Origin: a virus
IMG/VR virus record: IMGVR_UViG_3300042444_000200
Span: 1-62,838 of that record
DNA: 62,838 nucleotides
Strand: one strand, 5' to 3'
Position numbers and translations under genes: made by a program. Below, in pieces: positions 54,429 through 62,674 of the stretch (its first letter is position 1; every line of letters starts with the position of its first letter). The notes under the pieces are model-generated. The model ran no database searches, was not told the DNA's origin, and saw nothing but the letters and a program-made list of their open reading frames with translations.

Positions 54429-57425
54429 TCAGGCTCCCGGCGTTCCGAAGACGTCTACCGAGTGAATCTCGATGGGCCCGGTCGTAGAACGCTCCGCCGA
54501 CAGTTCGATGGCTACATGGCGGTCGTTGCCCTGTATGTCATCGACGGTGTGCGAAGAGAACAGAGCACGACACACGCCGGTAGAGATGCGGTCGGGCAGC
54601 AGGCCAGCGTCCATGTCGAGCGTTACGCACGGCTCTTGCGTCTGGTACACGACGCCCGTACCGCGATCTCTCGCCGCCACATTGACTCGCGGATGAGGCG
54701 AGTTGTTGTAGTACATACGGAGTTTCATCAGGCTCGGGCCAGCGGTAGGGGTGAACAGCAGGCCGACGTTGCGGTTCTTGTCCGCCATCTCCACAGGCAG
54801 GGAGTCGTGCGGGTACTCCATGTTCCCTGACTTGAACCAGCACGGGATCGGGGCGGAGTTGTTGTCCCCAACCGTGCAGGTGGCCGTTGCCCGCACGCCA
54901 CCGGCAGGCGGAGGGTCAATGCTTACGCTTGCCGTTGTGTAGCCGTAGCCGCCGTACCGCAGGTACACGCCAAGCAGCGTGCCGTCGCCAGAGATGGCGG
55001 CTTCGGCCACAGCCCCATCGCCGTTGCCGGAGATAGTCACTTGTGGCGTCTTGGTGTAGCCCTTGCCGGGATTCGTAAGCGTGATGGTTTGGATCGAGTC
55101 GTACTCAACGTCTGTGTCGCCAGAGTTGACCTCGTACAACTTCCCTTCCGGCCCTCCGTAGAGGCAGCGACTCACGCCCGCTGCGTCCCGAACAGTGGCG
55201 GAGCCCACGAGCGCGGCCGGGTACCGCTCCTCCCACCACCCCTGCGCGTCGAACGAGAAGCAGAGCATCCGGGTGGGGTACTTGCCGGGCCCATCCCCCT
55301 TGAACCGCACAGCCACGCGGAGGCAACGTGTCTTGCGGTCGGCCGTCACGGAGAACCAATCGTCCTGTGCGAAGTCGATCTTGTCGTCGAACAGGCTGCG
55401 GATACCGAGCGATAGCGGCTGGACTTGCCCGCTCGCATCCATCGCGTACACCCCCTGCGTGTCCATGCAGTAGACGAGACCCTCGAACTCATCCCAGCAC
55501 CGCTGATTCAAGCACCCGCGATAGGCGGCAATCTGGACGTTGGCGTCGATGATGGGCTGGGAGACGTAAGACAGTCGGTAAGAATGCCGCGTCTGCATCA
55601 CCCCCAGTGAGGAGCCGTACGGAATCAGTGCCGTGATGTGGTCGTGGCCTTTGACGTTCGTCTGGATGTTGATCTGGTTGATGTCAGGGCAGGACTCGGG
55701 CTCGTTGTACTCTGAGAACTTGAGCCGGTTCGGACTGTTGCCGCCCGTGTCTACAGCCATCCACAGGCGGTCTTGAAACATCACCGCCACCGTCTTGTTC
55801 TTCGGCGGCACGCCAAATCGGTTGGCGTTGAGTTCGCCGTTCGGCAGTAGGACGGGCATGGCGGCGTAACCGGCCCGGTCGTAGTCGGTGAGTTGCTGGT
55901 CGGAGAGTTTGTCGGTGAATGAGGTCACGCCGCTGGCTACGCGATAGACCGTGTACGCCTGATCGCTCGTAGTGCGCCAGAGTTCGACCTTGAGTGGTCG
56001 TTGCGTGGCACTCGCTGGCGGCGGTGCAGCCACGACCCATGTCAACTTCTCGGCCCCCTCTCCAGTGTCGATGGTCGTTACGGGGGAGAGGCTGGAGCAG
56101 ATAGGCCCGCCACGATCCTCTGGGGTGTCGTCAACGTAGCGGTAGTAGCAGTCGTACTTGCCTCGAATGTGAGGTCGGATAATGGCGACCGCTTTCGCAC
56201 CGCCGACGGGCACGCTGAGTTTCGGAGGGGAGGCGTACGAGCCACCCTTGAGGACGCTGACGCTCTCGATCTTGCCGTCCTTGATCTTGGTTTCGAGAAC
56301 CGCGCCGTAGCCGCTGGCGTCGTCTACCTGAATGAAGGGCGGAATAGTGAACCCAGTGCCACCATCGTCTACCTTGACGCTCTTGATCGCGTAGGTGGGG
56401 GCAGTGTCATCTCCAGCCCCAATGGTGGACTCGTTGGAGTAGAAGGCGATCCGCAGCGCAGAGGAGCCGCCACACTCGCCGGGCTTGTCGCCAGCAGCCA
56501 GCCTGCCCGGAGCGTGTATCTCGTACGCAACGTCCTTGTCGTACGGGCCTCCGCCGTCGGTGCCCCGTATGCCACTGGCACCGTAGCCCGGAATGAATAT
56601 AGAGCGTCCGCTACTGAGAATCTCGACGCTGATCGGCGATCCTGCGGGGTAAAGTGCCGTGACGCCGGGCGGATACCCCGCCGGGCCGTCAACGGATCGC
56701 GTTCCGAAAGTGAGCAGCACCACCGCAGCGGAAGTGCTACCGGCAACCTTCACGACAAACTGGATTTCAGACCCCCGATACCCAGCGTAGTACCAGACAC
56801 TCCCGTTCATGTCGGCGTAGTCCACCCAACTGTTTTGGATAATGTTCCCCATGCCGGGAACAAGGAGTTGATTCCCAACCCCGCTCGTGATCACCGCAGG
56901 CAGGCAGACGTACGGGGATGGCCTCGACACGACGCGGTACTTGCCGATGGCCTTCGGGTCGGAGGCTGGAGTGGTCGGGCCGGTCGGGTCAGGCGTGTCG
57001 CCGTCCAGTACTGCCGTGAGCGCGCCGAACTTGGAGTGCTGGTCTCCCAGTATCACGGTCGGCGTGGACTCATAGCCCTCGCCGTACTCCAGCATGGAGA
57101 AGTCGCCCACCGCGTTGCCGGTGAGGAAGGCGCGGGCCTTCGCAACCTTGTCGGGACTGCCGCCGTCTATCGTCACCTTCGGGGCAGAGGTGTAGTAGTT
57201 GCCGCCTTCGACGACGTCGATGCGGGCGACGTAACTCTTCGGTGTGCCGGATGGCGTGACCGACGGCTTCGAAGTGGGGGCGTCGATACCCATGTCAACC
57301 GCCTCCGCATTCGTCAGGTCAATGCGTGACGGGCGGATGCCGTTGCCCTGAAACAGGTAGCCGTATTTGTTCGGGCCTACCGCCAGCGTAGCCGGAGTGC
57401 TCTTTGCGATGGTACGGAGAAGCAT
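54429..57425 (-). CDS. Large tail protein (998 aa)
   Basis: MLLRTIAKSTPATLAVGPNKYGYLFQGNGIRPS. Beta-rich with repeated G-x-G-Y/F-T-x-x-P-x-V-x-I motifs (YTKTPQVTISGNGDGAVAEA, GGTGFTIPPFIQVDDASGYG). This pattern is known from phage tail stalk and receptor proteins. It follows the small 91-residue gene, in place for a tail tubular B-like nozzle or a spike. Sits at the centre of the tail cluster. Confidence 0.75.
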   Translation of the reverse strand: MLLRTIAKSTPATLAVGPNKYGYLFQGNGIRPSRIDLTNAEAVDMGIDAPTSKPSVTPSGTPKSYVARIDVVEGGNYYTSAPKVTIDGGSPDKVAKARAFLTGNAVGDFSMLEYGEGYESTPTVILGDQHSKFGALTAVLDGDTPDPTGPTTPASDPKAIGKYRVVSRPSPYVCLPAVITSGVGNQLLVPGMGNIIQNSWVDYADMNGSVWYYAGYRGSEIQFVVKVAGSTSAAVVLLTFGTRSVDGPAGYPPGVTALYPAGSPISVEILSSGRSIFIPGYGASGIRGTDGGGPYDKDVAYEIHAPGRLAAGDKPGECGGSSALRIAFYSNESTIGAGDDTAPTYAIKSVKVDDGGTGFTIPPFIQVDDASGYGAVLETKIKDGKIESVSVLKGGSYASPPKLSVPVGGAKAVAIIRPHIRGKYDCYYRYVDDTPEDRGGPICSSLSPVTTIDTGEGAEKLTWVVAAPPPASATQRPLKVELWRTTSDQAYTVYRVASGVTSFTDKLSDQQLTDYDRAGYAAMPVLLPNGELNANRFGVPPKNKTVAVMFQDRLWMAVDTGGNSPNRLKFSEYNEPESCPDINQINIQTNVKGHDHITALIPYGSSLGVMQTRHSYRLSYVSQPIIDANVQIAAYRGCLNQRCWDEFEGLVYCMDTQGVYAMDASGQVQPLSLGIRSLFDDKIDFAQDDWFSVTADRKTRCLRVAVRFKGDGPGKYPTRMLCFSFDAQGWWEERYPAALVGSATVRDAAGVSRCLYGGPEGKLYEVNSGDTDVEYDSIQTITLTNPGKGYTKTPQVTISGNGDGAVAEAAISGDGTLLGVYLRYGGYGYTTASVSIDPPPAGGVRATATCTVGDNNSAPIPCWFKSGNMEYPHDSLPVEMADKNRNVGLLFTPTAGPSLMKLRMYYNNSPHPRVNVAARDRGTGVVYQTQEPCVTLDMDAGLLPDRISTGVCRALFSSHTVDDIQGNDRHVAIELSAERSTTGPIEIHSVDVFGTPGA

Positions 57426-57435
57426 CGCATCCTCG

Positions 57436-57711
57436 TTACGTTACGGCCGGAAGGAGGTACAGATTGCCGCTGACGTCCAGCGTCAGGACGGTGTCGGGCT
57501 TGCCGACGCCACCGGAGATCACCCACATCTGCTCGACCAAGTCTGCGCCGCCAGCGTTGCCGGGATCGCCCATCAGCCGCATGCCGCCGCGACTGGTGAG
57601 TTGGCCGGGCTTCGTGATCATGAAGTTGACTTGCTGCTGCGCACCGCCGGGAGGAATGCTGTAACTCGATGCTTGGGTTACAAGCCCGCCCCATTTTTGG
57701 ATTCGGAGCAC
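57436..57711 (-). CDS. Small tail protein (91 aa)
   Basis: GTG start (LRIQKWGGLVTQASSYSIPPGGAQQQVNF) directly after the adaptor gene. KPGQLTSRGGMRLMGD and VDLVEQMW-like segments match the N-terminus of nozzle-type tail proteins (the first strands of tail tubular protein B), so it may be a split domain of the 998-residue protein downstream. Confidence 0.6.
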   Translation of the reverse strand: MLRIQKWGGLVTQASSYSIPPGGAQQQVNFMITKPGQLTSRGGMRLMGDPGNAGGADLVEQMWVISGGVGKPDTVLTLDVSGNLYLLPAVT

Positions 57712-57714
57712 AGT

Positions 57715-58671
57715 TTACGCCCCCTGATCTGGGCCCATCTGCGTGTACGATCCAGCGTACGCAGTGTTTGCGGCGTCAGGGATGCGGTCGTATGGAGCGC
57801 GACGGCCAGAGAGCGGCGTGACCGTGTCATTTTCCATCGCGATCTTCAGGTCTCGCTGATACAGGCCGAGAGCAGCGTTGACATCCTTGCCCATGAGTCT
57901 CGCAGCCCACAGTTCCGCGCCTGTCAGGATCGCCGTGAACATGCCGGGAGAGACGTCAAGGTAGTCGCTGATGACGTAGCGAGTCTGGTCGGTGACCGTG
58001 CCCGCGCTCGTATCGAGCGTCAGGGACGAACCGCTTGCCCGCGTCTTGATCCTGTGCTGCGAGACGTACGGGTAGAAGCCCGAGAGCGGCTCTGGGTAGT
58101 TGCTCGGGGTGCCGATTCGCAGGATGGCACCAACGCTGCGAGCCGGGAAGTTGGTGCTGACGCCAGTGACAGTCGTGCCAGCGGCGGTGATAAAACCTGT
58201 GCGGCAGGAAGTCTCGTAGCCCAGAAGGGTCAGCGGCTTCGGGGCCCGCCGGTAGGTGTACCGGATGACCGTTCCTGCGGGGAGCCTGCCAGCAATCTTC
58301 AACTCCCAGCGGTCGAAGTCGATGGCGTCGGTGGACTTGCAGACCGTGTAATACACAGCCTCGCCGAGCGTGATGTTGTTCTGCTCTAGCCGCAGCCACT
58401 CGGCTGGCGTGATGTAAGAAGTGACGGTCGTGCGGTCAGGCAGCACGAGGGCGTCAATGTTCTTCACTTCCTCTGGGAGGACGTATGTGTTGTCGTTGGC
58501 GAGGGTCGTGATGCTGCCCTCTGACACGAGCCACAGCCAGTCGCGGGCGTACACGACGTCCCGGTAGGCGTGGTGGACGGCCGCACGAAGGACGCGGTGC
58601 TCTTGGTCTTGCGATCCGCCGCCGACCGTCTGCATCAGATACTCGACCACATCATGTGCTGTCTGGTACAT
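57715..58671 (-). CDS. Head-to-tail adaptor/tail tubular A-like protein (318 aa)
   Basis: MYQTAHDVVEYLMQTVGGGSQDQEHRVLRAAVHHAYRDVVYARDWLWL: the helical start with W-x-W is typical of podoviral adaptor proteins (tail tubular A), followed by beta domain (YVLPEEVKNIDALVLPD) and a C-terminal helix (LWAARLMGKDVNAALGLYQRDLKIAMEND). It joins portal to the tail nozzle. A GGCCATAAAC motif is 100 bases upstream. Confidence 0.78.
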   Translation of the reverse strand: MYQTAHDVVEYLMQTVGGGSQDQEHRVLRAAVHHAYRDVVYARDWLWLVSEGSITTLANDNTYVLPEEVKNIDALVLPDRTTVTSYITPAEWLRLEQNNITLGEAVYYTVCKSTDAIDFDRWELKIAGRLPAGTVIRYTYRRAPKPLTLLGYETSCRTGFITAAGTTVTGVSTNFPARSVGAILRIGTPSNYPEPLSGFYPYVSQHRIKTRASGSSLTLDTSAGTVTDQTRYVISDYLDVSPGMFTAILTGAELWAARLMGKDVNAALGLYQRDLKIAMENDTVTPLSGRRAPYDRIPDAANTAYAGSYTQMGPDQGA

Positions 58672-58677
58672 GTCGCC

Positions 58678-59313
58678 TCACCTCGCTCCTTTTCGGATGT
58701 TGTCTGAGCCCCACATCGGCTGGAGATTCGTGTAGTGACACGCCCGCCGGATGGCCTCTTCGTCCGTGTGGTTTATGGCCGATAGCGGCGAAATGTGGTC
58801 AATGTGCCACTTCCCCTGACCGACCCCCCAGTTCTCCCAAGTCATGCCCGGCTGGAACTGGGACTCGATGTGCAGCCGTAGTTCCTCGACCGTGCATCCC
58901 AAGTGCCGGACGGCGGAGGTGTCGTGCAGTTTTCCCCTCACGCACTGGTACAGGCGGCTCCGCAGCCGCTTGGGCATGATGTAGTTGGGCTTGTCTTTGT
59001 TGGCTTCGTAGTACCGCCGGGCGCGTGCGTTGTCCCGCTCGCGCTGCGCGGGGCTCCGCTTCTCCCAGCGAGCCTTTGCGTTGGCAGCCTCCCTCTCGGG
59101 ATTGGCGGCCCGCGCCGCCCGCTTGCGGGCCGCTGCCTGCTCCCGGTTGGCGGCGTACCACGCCCGCTGGCTTGCGGCCAACTCCTCACGGCGAGTCGCA
59201 CTCCGCTCGCGCCTCCGGGTCTTCCGGTGTTCCGCCACCTCTGGGTTGGCAGCAAGGTAGGCGGCTTGGTACTCCGGCGTCTGGGAAGGGTACTTGCCCC
59301 AGTTGCTAGGCAT
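58678..59313 (-). CDS. HNH endonuclease with Arg/Ala-rich N-terminus (about 211 aa)
   Basis: MPSNWGKYPSQTPEYQAAYLAANPEV from ATG (a GTG seven codons up is possible). Long Arg/Ala helix (30-110), then KWHIDHISPLSAINHTDEEAIRRACHYTNLQPMWGSDN, the HNH signature. Probably another homing endonuclease, between fibre and adaptor genes. Confidence 0.82.
   Translation of the reverse strand: MPSNWGKYPSQTPEYQAAYLAANPEVAEHRKTRRRERSATRREELAASQRAWYAANREQAAARKRAARAANPEREAANAKARWEKRSPAQRERDNARARRYYEANKDKPNYIMPKRLRSRLYQCVRGKLHDTSAVRHLGCTVEELRLHIESQFQPGMTWENWGVGQGKWHIDHISPLSAINHTDEEAIRRACHYTNLQPMWGSDNIRKGAR
58771..58780 (-). promoter_or_regulatory. GGCCATAAAC motif inside HNH gene
   Basis: In the coding end of the HNH gene (Ala-Ile-Asn with ATA), 100 bases before the adaptor gene ATG. 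Again an apparent promoter for a structural unit placed within the gene ahead. Confidence 0.5.
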
Positions 59314-59345
59314 GTCCGATTGCGTCGTGGGCACAGTAGTGCATG

Positions 59346-59849
59346 TCAGTTCACCTTGCTCCGTAGGTCTGCCAGTTCTTTGTTCAGTCCGTTGATCTGG
59401 GCTTGAAGGCCGCTGACCGCCAGCGTCATCGCATTCTTCGTGTCCATCACCATCTGCCCCATCGAGGCGAAGTTGGAGTCGGCCCGGTGTTCCGCCGCTG
59501 CCACCCTCTCGGCCACGACGGGCGGTGAGGTGGGGAGCAACTTCAGTGCGGCGACCTCCTCCACTACGGCGTCCACCTTCACAGATAGTTCAGCCACAGG
59601 GGACAGCACGGGGGACGGGGGTGCGGCTTCTTGTTGCCGAGCGGCTTTCTCCACCCATCGCCGCCTCGCGTCTGCGATGTCTTGATCTGTAAACTTCGCA
59701 GAAACGAAGTCCCGCACCTCTTGCGGGGCTTCTTTGAGCCGGTCACTGAAAATCGGCAGCGACCTACGGACGGCGGTTCCGTTCGCGCCATCCCGCCAAA
59801 TCACAAACTGTCCTCCTGCCGACAGGCAGCAAGTCGCATCATTCGACAT
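59346..59849 (-). CDS. Coiled-coil tail-associated protein (167 aa)
   Basis: MSNDATCCLSAGGQFVIWRDGANGTAVRRSLPIF; a beta-like start and a long coiled coil from 90 to 165 (VKVDAVVEEVAALKLLP..., LQAQINGLNKELADLRSKVN). It may trimerise as a fibre shaft or chaperone. Between fibre genes and HNH. Confidence 0.65.
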   Translation of the reverse strand: MSNDATCCLSAGGQFVIWRDGANGTAVRRSLPIFSDRLKEAPQEVRDFVSAKFTDQDIADARRRWVEKAARQQEAAPPSPVLSPVAELSVKVDAVVEEVAALKLLPTSPPVVAERVAAAEHRADSNFASMGQMVMDTKNAMTLAVSGLQAQINGLNKELADLRSKVN

Positions 59850-59860
59850 AGATCAAGACC

Positions 59861-60391
59861 TCACGGATTCGCGAGAACAGTAACGGATATGCGCAGCCAG
59901 CCGTCTTTTAACTCCGACCATTGAATCGCACCCGGAAAGTTGCCCGGCTGGGCGAATGTGACTGTGTTCGGCTTGGTGAGAAAAAGGCACTCGTCGTCCC
60001 AAAACAGCGTCATTATGTCGCTTGTCGCAAGCGCGGTACCTTCAGCGGTTGCGCCCCCCCAGCCAAACCATTCGACATAAGGCAGCCCCATCCGCACCGG
60101 GCCGGTAAGTGCGCCCTGCTCGGCGAGTTCTTGCTTGTCGATTAGCACCGCCATCACGAGCGTGGTCATCCGCCCTACTGTGAAGTAGCACGCGGTACCA
60201 GCGGTCGGCGTAAGGACTTGTGCGTCGTTTGTGAGGAAGAATGTTGAGAACTCTTCGTACCCAAGAAAGCGCACGAGGCCGTCCGACCCGATATCGAGCA
60301 GGTTGCCCGCGTCAGCACTGACCGCAGACGGGCCGGGTGGCCCCTTGAGGGACTGCCAGCCGGTTCCGGTGTATATCTTCGCGTCCTTCAT
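59861..60391 (-). CDS. Tail fibre-like protein with short collagen start (176 aa)
   Basis: MKDAKIYTGTGWQSLKGPPGPSAVSADAGN: the start K-I-Y-x-G-T-x-W plus GPPGPS is shared by the next two genes. The rest is a beta domain with Trp/Phe (LPYVEWFGWGGATAEG, LRISVTVLANP). Likely a fibre tip. Confidence 0.68.
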   Translation of the reverse strand: MKDAKIYTGTGWQSLKGPPGPSAVSADAGNLLDIGSDGLVRFLGYEEFSTFFLTNDAQVLTPTAGTACYFTVGRMTTLVMAVLIDKQELAEQGALTGPVRMGLPYVEWFGWGGATAEGTALATSDIMTLFWDDECLFLTKPNTVTFAQPGNFPGAIQWSELKDGWLRISVTVLANP

Positions 60392-60399
60392 GTGCGCTC

Positions 60400-61092
60400 C
60401 TACGGCTCCAGCCAGAAGTCCCCAACCGCTGCGGTAGCGGGCTGGGTGGCGGAGACGGTCACAGCGACCGAGCGGCCGTCAGCACCGTCACTGCCCGGCT
60501 GGCCGTCCGCACCGGGAGCACCATCGTTGCCGGGATCGCCCTTGTCGCCCTTCTCGCCAGCCGCAGCAGCGGCACCGTCTTCACCCTTGTCGCCCTTGTC
60601 GCCCTTCACAGCGAGGGGAGCCCACGCCGTCGTGTCGGTGATGTCCTCGTCGCCGAACCCAGCGATCATTATGTAGGTGGTGCCTTGATAGGTCACCACA
60701 TCGTTGACGGCATAGGAACTGCCGTCCCACTCACCCTTGAATGTGAAGCCAACGCCATCGGCACCCGGAGCCCCGTCAGCACCCGGCTGGCCGTCTTGGC
60801 CCGGAGCACCATCGGCCCCGTCCGCACCCTTCGGGCCGCGAACGCCACCGACGTTGTTCCACTCCGTACCCGTCCACACGAGGCCGTCGCCAGCGTTCGT
60901 GCCAGCAGGGAATCCGGCAGGGACGGGATCGGGAACGATCCACATGTCGCCAACGTCAGGCGTGGCGGCTGGGGGATACCCGGCAGCAGTGCCCTTGATG
61001 TCTACGCCCGAGCCGTCCTTGCCGTCCGCGCCCGGAGGCCCGACGATGGAAACCCACGCTGTGCCGTCAAATATCTTTACGTCCTTCGCCAT
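60400..61092 (-). CDS. Collagen-like fibre protein (230 aa)
   Basis: MAKDVKIFDGTAWVSIVGPPGADGKDGSG; G-x-y repeats in three blocks (residues 17-28, 85-111, 164-208) separated by beta modules. GVRGPKGADGADGAPG and GDKGDKGEDG are clear. Collagen-like triplets in phage form thin trimeric shafts. Ends VSATQPATAAVGDFWLEP, a common carboxy cap. Confidence 0.8.
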   Translation of the reverse strand: MAKDVKIFDGTAWVSIVGPPGADGKDGSGVDIKGTAAGYPPAATPDVGDMWIVPDPVPAGFPAGTNAGDGLVWTGTEWNNVGGVRGPKGADGADGAPGQDGQPGADGAPGADGVGFTFKGEWDGSSYAVNDVVTYQGTTYIMIAGFGDEDITDTTAWAPLAVKGDKGDKGEDGAAAAAGEKGDKGDPGNDGAPGADGQPGSDGADGRSVAVTVSATQPATAAVGDFWLEP

Positions 61093-61100
61093 CGCTCACC

Positions 61101-61298
61101 TCAAGGGGTTGTAGAAATCCAAACATCGCCCGCCTTCGCCGCTGCGGGCTGGGTGTCTTGCACATTCACGGCGACCGACTCGCCTGCATCGCCTTTATCG
61201 CCCTTGTCGCCTTTGGGGCCGGGCGTGCCTCCACCGCTCCCAGTGCTTATGGGCTTCCACGAGTCGGTATCGACGTCAAAGTAGTAAATGGTTGCCAT
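61101..61298 (-). CDS. Short collagen-like protein (65 aa)
   Basis: MATIYYFDVDTDSWKPISTGSGGGTPGPKGDKGDKGDAG then VNVQDTQPAAAKAGDVWISTTP, the same cap as the 230-residue protein but much shorter. It seems a reduced duplicate, coupled with the fibre gene before it. Confidence 0.7.
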   Translation of the reverse strand: MATIYYFDVDTDSWKPISTGSGGGTPGPKGDKGDKGDAGESVAVNVQDTQPAAAKAGDVWISTTP

Positions 61299-61299
61299 G

Positions 61300-62673
61300 T
61301 CAGTACGCCGCCTTCCAGCGGATGCCCGAGAAGTTCGCCTCGTTCGACCGCGCGCCGGGACTACATGAGATGTCGCGGTTCTTGCTGCTCACCGAGCAGA
61401 AGCCGTAGGTCACGGCAGTGCCGACGAGCCTCATCGCCAGCGGGTAACTCGCGTCCACTTCGGCAACAGGGAACTGCGGAGGAAGCCGCAGGGGAACCCA
61501 CGAACCGCTGCCCGCGCCGAATGACAGAGTCCCCTTGAGTTCGATGAAGCCCCCAATCATCCTCGCCTGAATCTCGGTAGAAACAGACTCCCTCGCCCCA
61601 TCCATACGAACCATCCACGTCCAGTCAATGTCGGGCGGCGGCATCTTCGTGCCCCCGACCAGCATCAACTTCACCTCGTCAAGCACGGACTTCTTGAAGT
61701 CGGCCAACGCTGGATTGTTGATCGACGGTGAGCCGAGCGGGTTGATCGCAGCCAGCAGGTCGTCGATCTGCTTGCGCGAGTACAGCATCAACGCCATCTG
61801 GTTGTCGAAGTCAACCTTGCTGAACGCTTGGTCGATCCGCATGAAGCGGTCGTCGGTCTGCTTCTGCGTGTAGACGTCGGCCGCAAAGGCGTACTGGCCC
61901 AAGTCCACAATCGTGAGGAACTTCGAGTCGCACTCAACCTTTGTGTAGGTCGTGGCCTTCGGTGCGTACCGTGCGTCCGCATCCACGAGCGTGACGTACG
62001 GGGCGAGGTCAACGACCGGAGCGGCCTTGCTTTCCAGCGTCTCGATGCGGGGCAGCAGGGCGTTTAGCGGTTCGAGGTCAGACTTGTAGACGAGGAACTC
62101 GTTGTCCGCGCCGACGTTCAGAACGAGCCGGTTGCCGTAGCCCTCACTCGTGTCGATGTACCCGAGAGCGACAGATGGCAGCAACGTGTCGCCAAAACCG
62201 TAAGCCTGCGACACGACGGTCTTGGTGATGAGGGACTGCTGCTTGTCCTGCTTGGCGGCGTATCGGTCATCTGACTCGACGCGGGTGTAGATCGAGTCGA
62301 ACACCGCCTGCAACTGCGTGGTGATGAGCGTCGTGGTCGAGAGCGGGGCGAACTTACCGTCTACTTCCACCTTCGTGTAGGTGACGGCTTGGTCGGCCTT
62401 GAGGTCGATCCTCACCTGCAACTGCCGTGCGGTCTCGGTGACGGCGAACAGGACTTGGTTCTGCACGGCATCGAGGTCGAGGGCACCCTCATCACGGCAC
62501 ACCTTGATCGCGGCGTCAGTCTCTGGCTTGGTGTAGTACACCGACAGGTCTGTGGCCGGGATGGCCGCAATGGCGGCATCGACGTACTCGGTCTTGGCGT
62601 AGTCCTCAAGACCAGCCGGTGACGCGACTACCTCTTCCCACTTCCCGTTGCTGTAGACGTTGAGAGTTTTCAT
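61300..62673 (-). CDS. Tail fibre protein (457 aa)
   Basis: MKTLNVYSNGKWEEVVASPAGLEDYAKTEYVDAAIAAI. Repeated Y-A/T-K-x-E-V/T-D-x-x-F segments (TYTKVEVDGKFAPLST, YTKVECDSKFLTI) form a typical fibre shaft of helical-beta repeats. C-terminal domain KKSVLDEVKLMLVGGTKMPPPDIDWTWMVR is shared with two other genes. Main adhesion candidate. Confidence 0.82.
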   Translation of the reverse strand: MKTLNVYSNGKWEEVVASPAGLEDYAKTEYVDAAIAAIPATDLSVYYTKPETDAAIKVCRDEGALDLDAVQNQVLFAVTETARQLQVRIDLKADQAVTYTKVEVDGKFAPLSTTTLITTQLQAVFDSIYTRVESDDRYAAKQDKQQSLITKTVVSQAYGFGDTLLPSVALGYIDTSEGYGNRLVLNVGADNEFLVYKSDLEPLNALLPRIETLESKAAPVVDLAPYVTLVDADARYAPKATTYTKVECDSKFLTIVDLGQYAFAADVYTQKQTDDRFMRIDQAFSKVDFDNQMALMLYSRKQIDDLLAAINPLGSPSINNPALADFKKSVLDEVKLMLVGGTKMPPPDIDWTWMVRMDGARESVSTEIQARMIGGFIELKGTLSFGAGSGSWVPLRLPPQFPVAEVDASYPLAMRLVGTAVTYGFCSVSSKNRDISCSPGARSNEANFSGIRWKAAY

Positions 62674-62674
62674 G

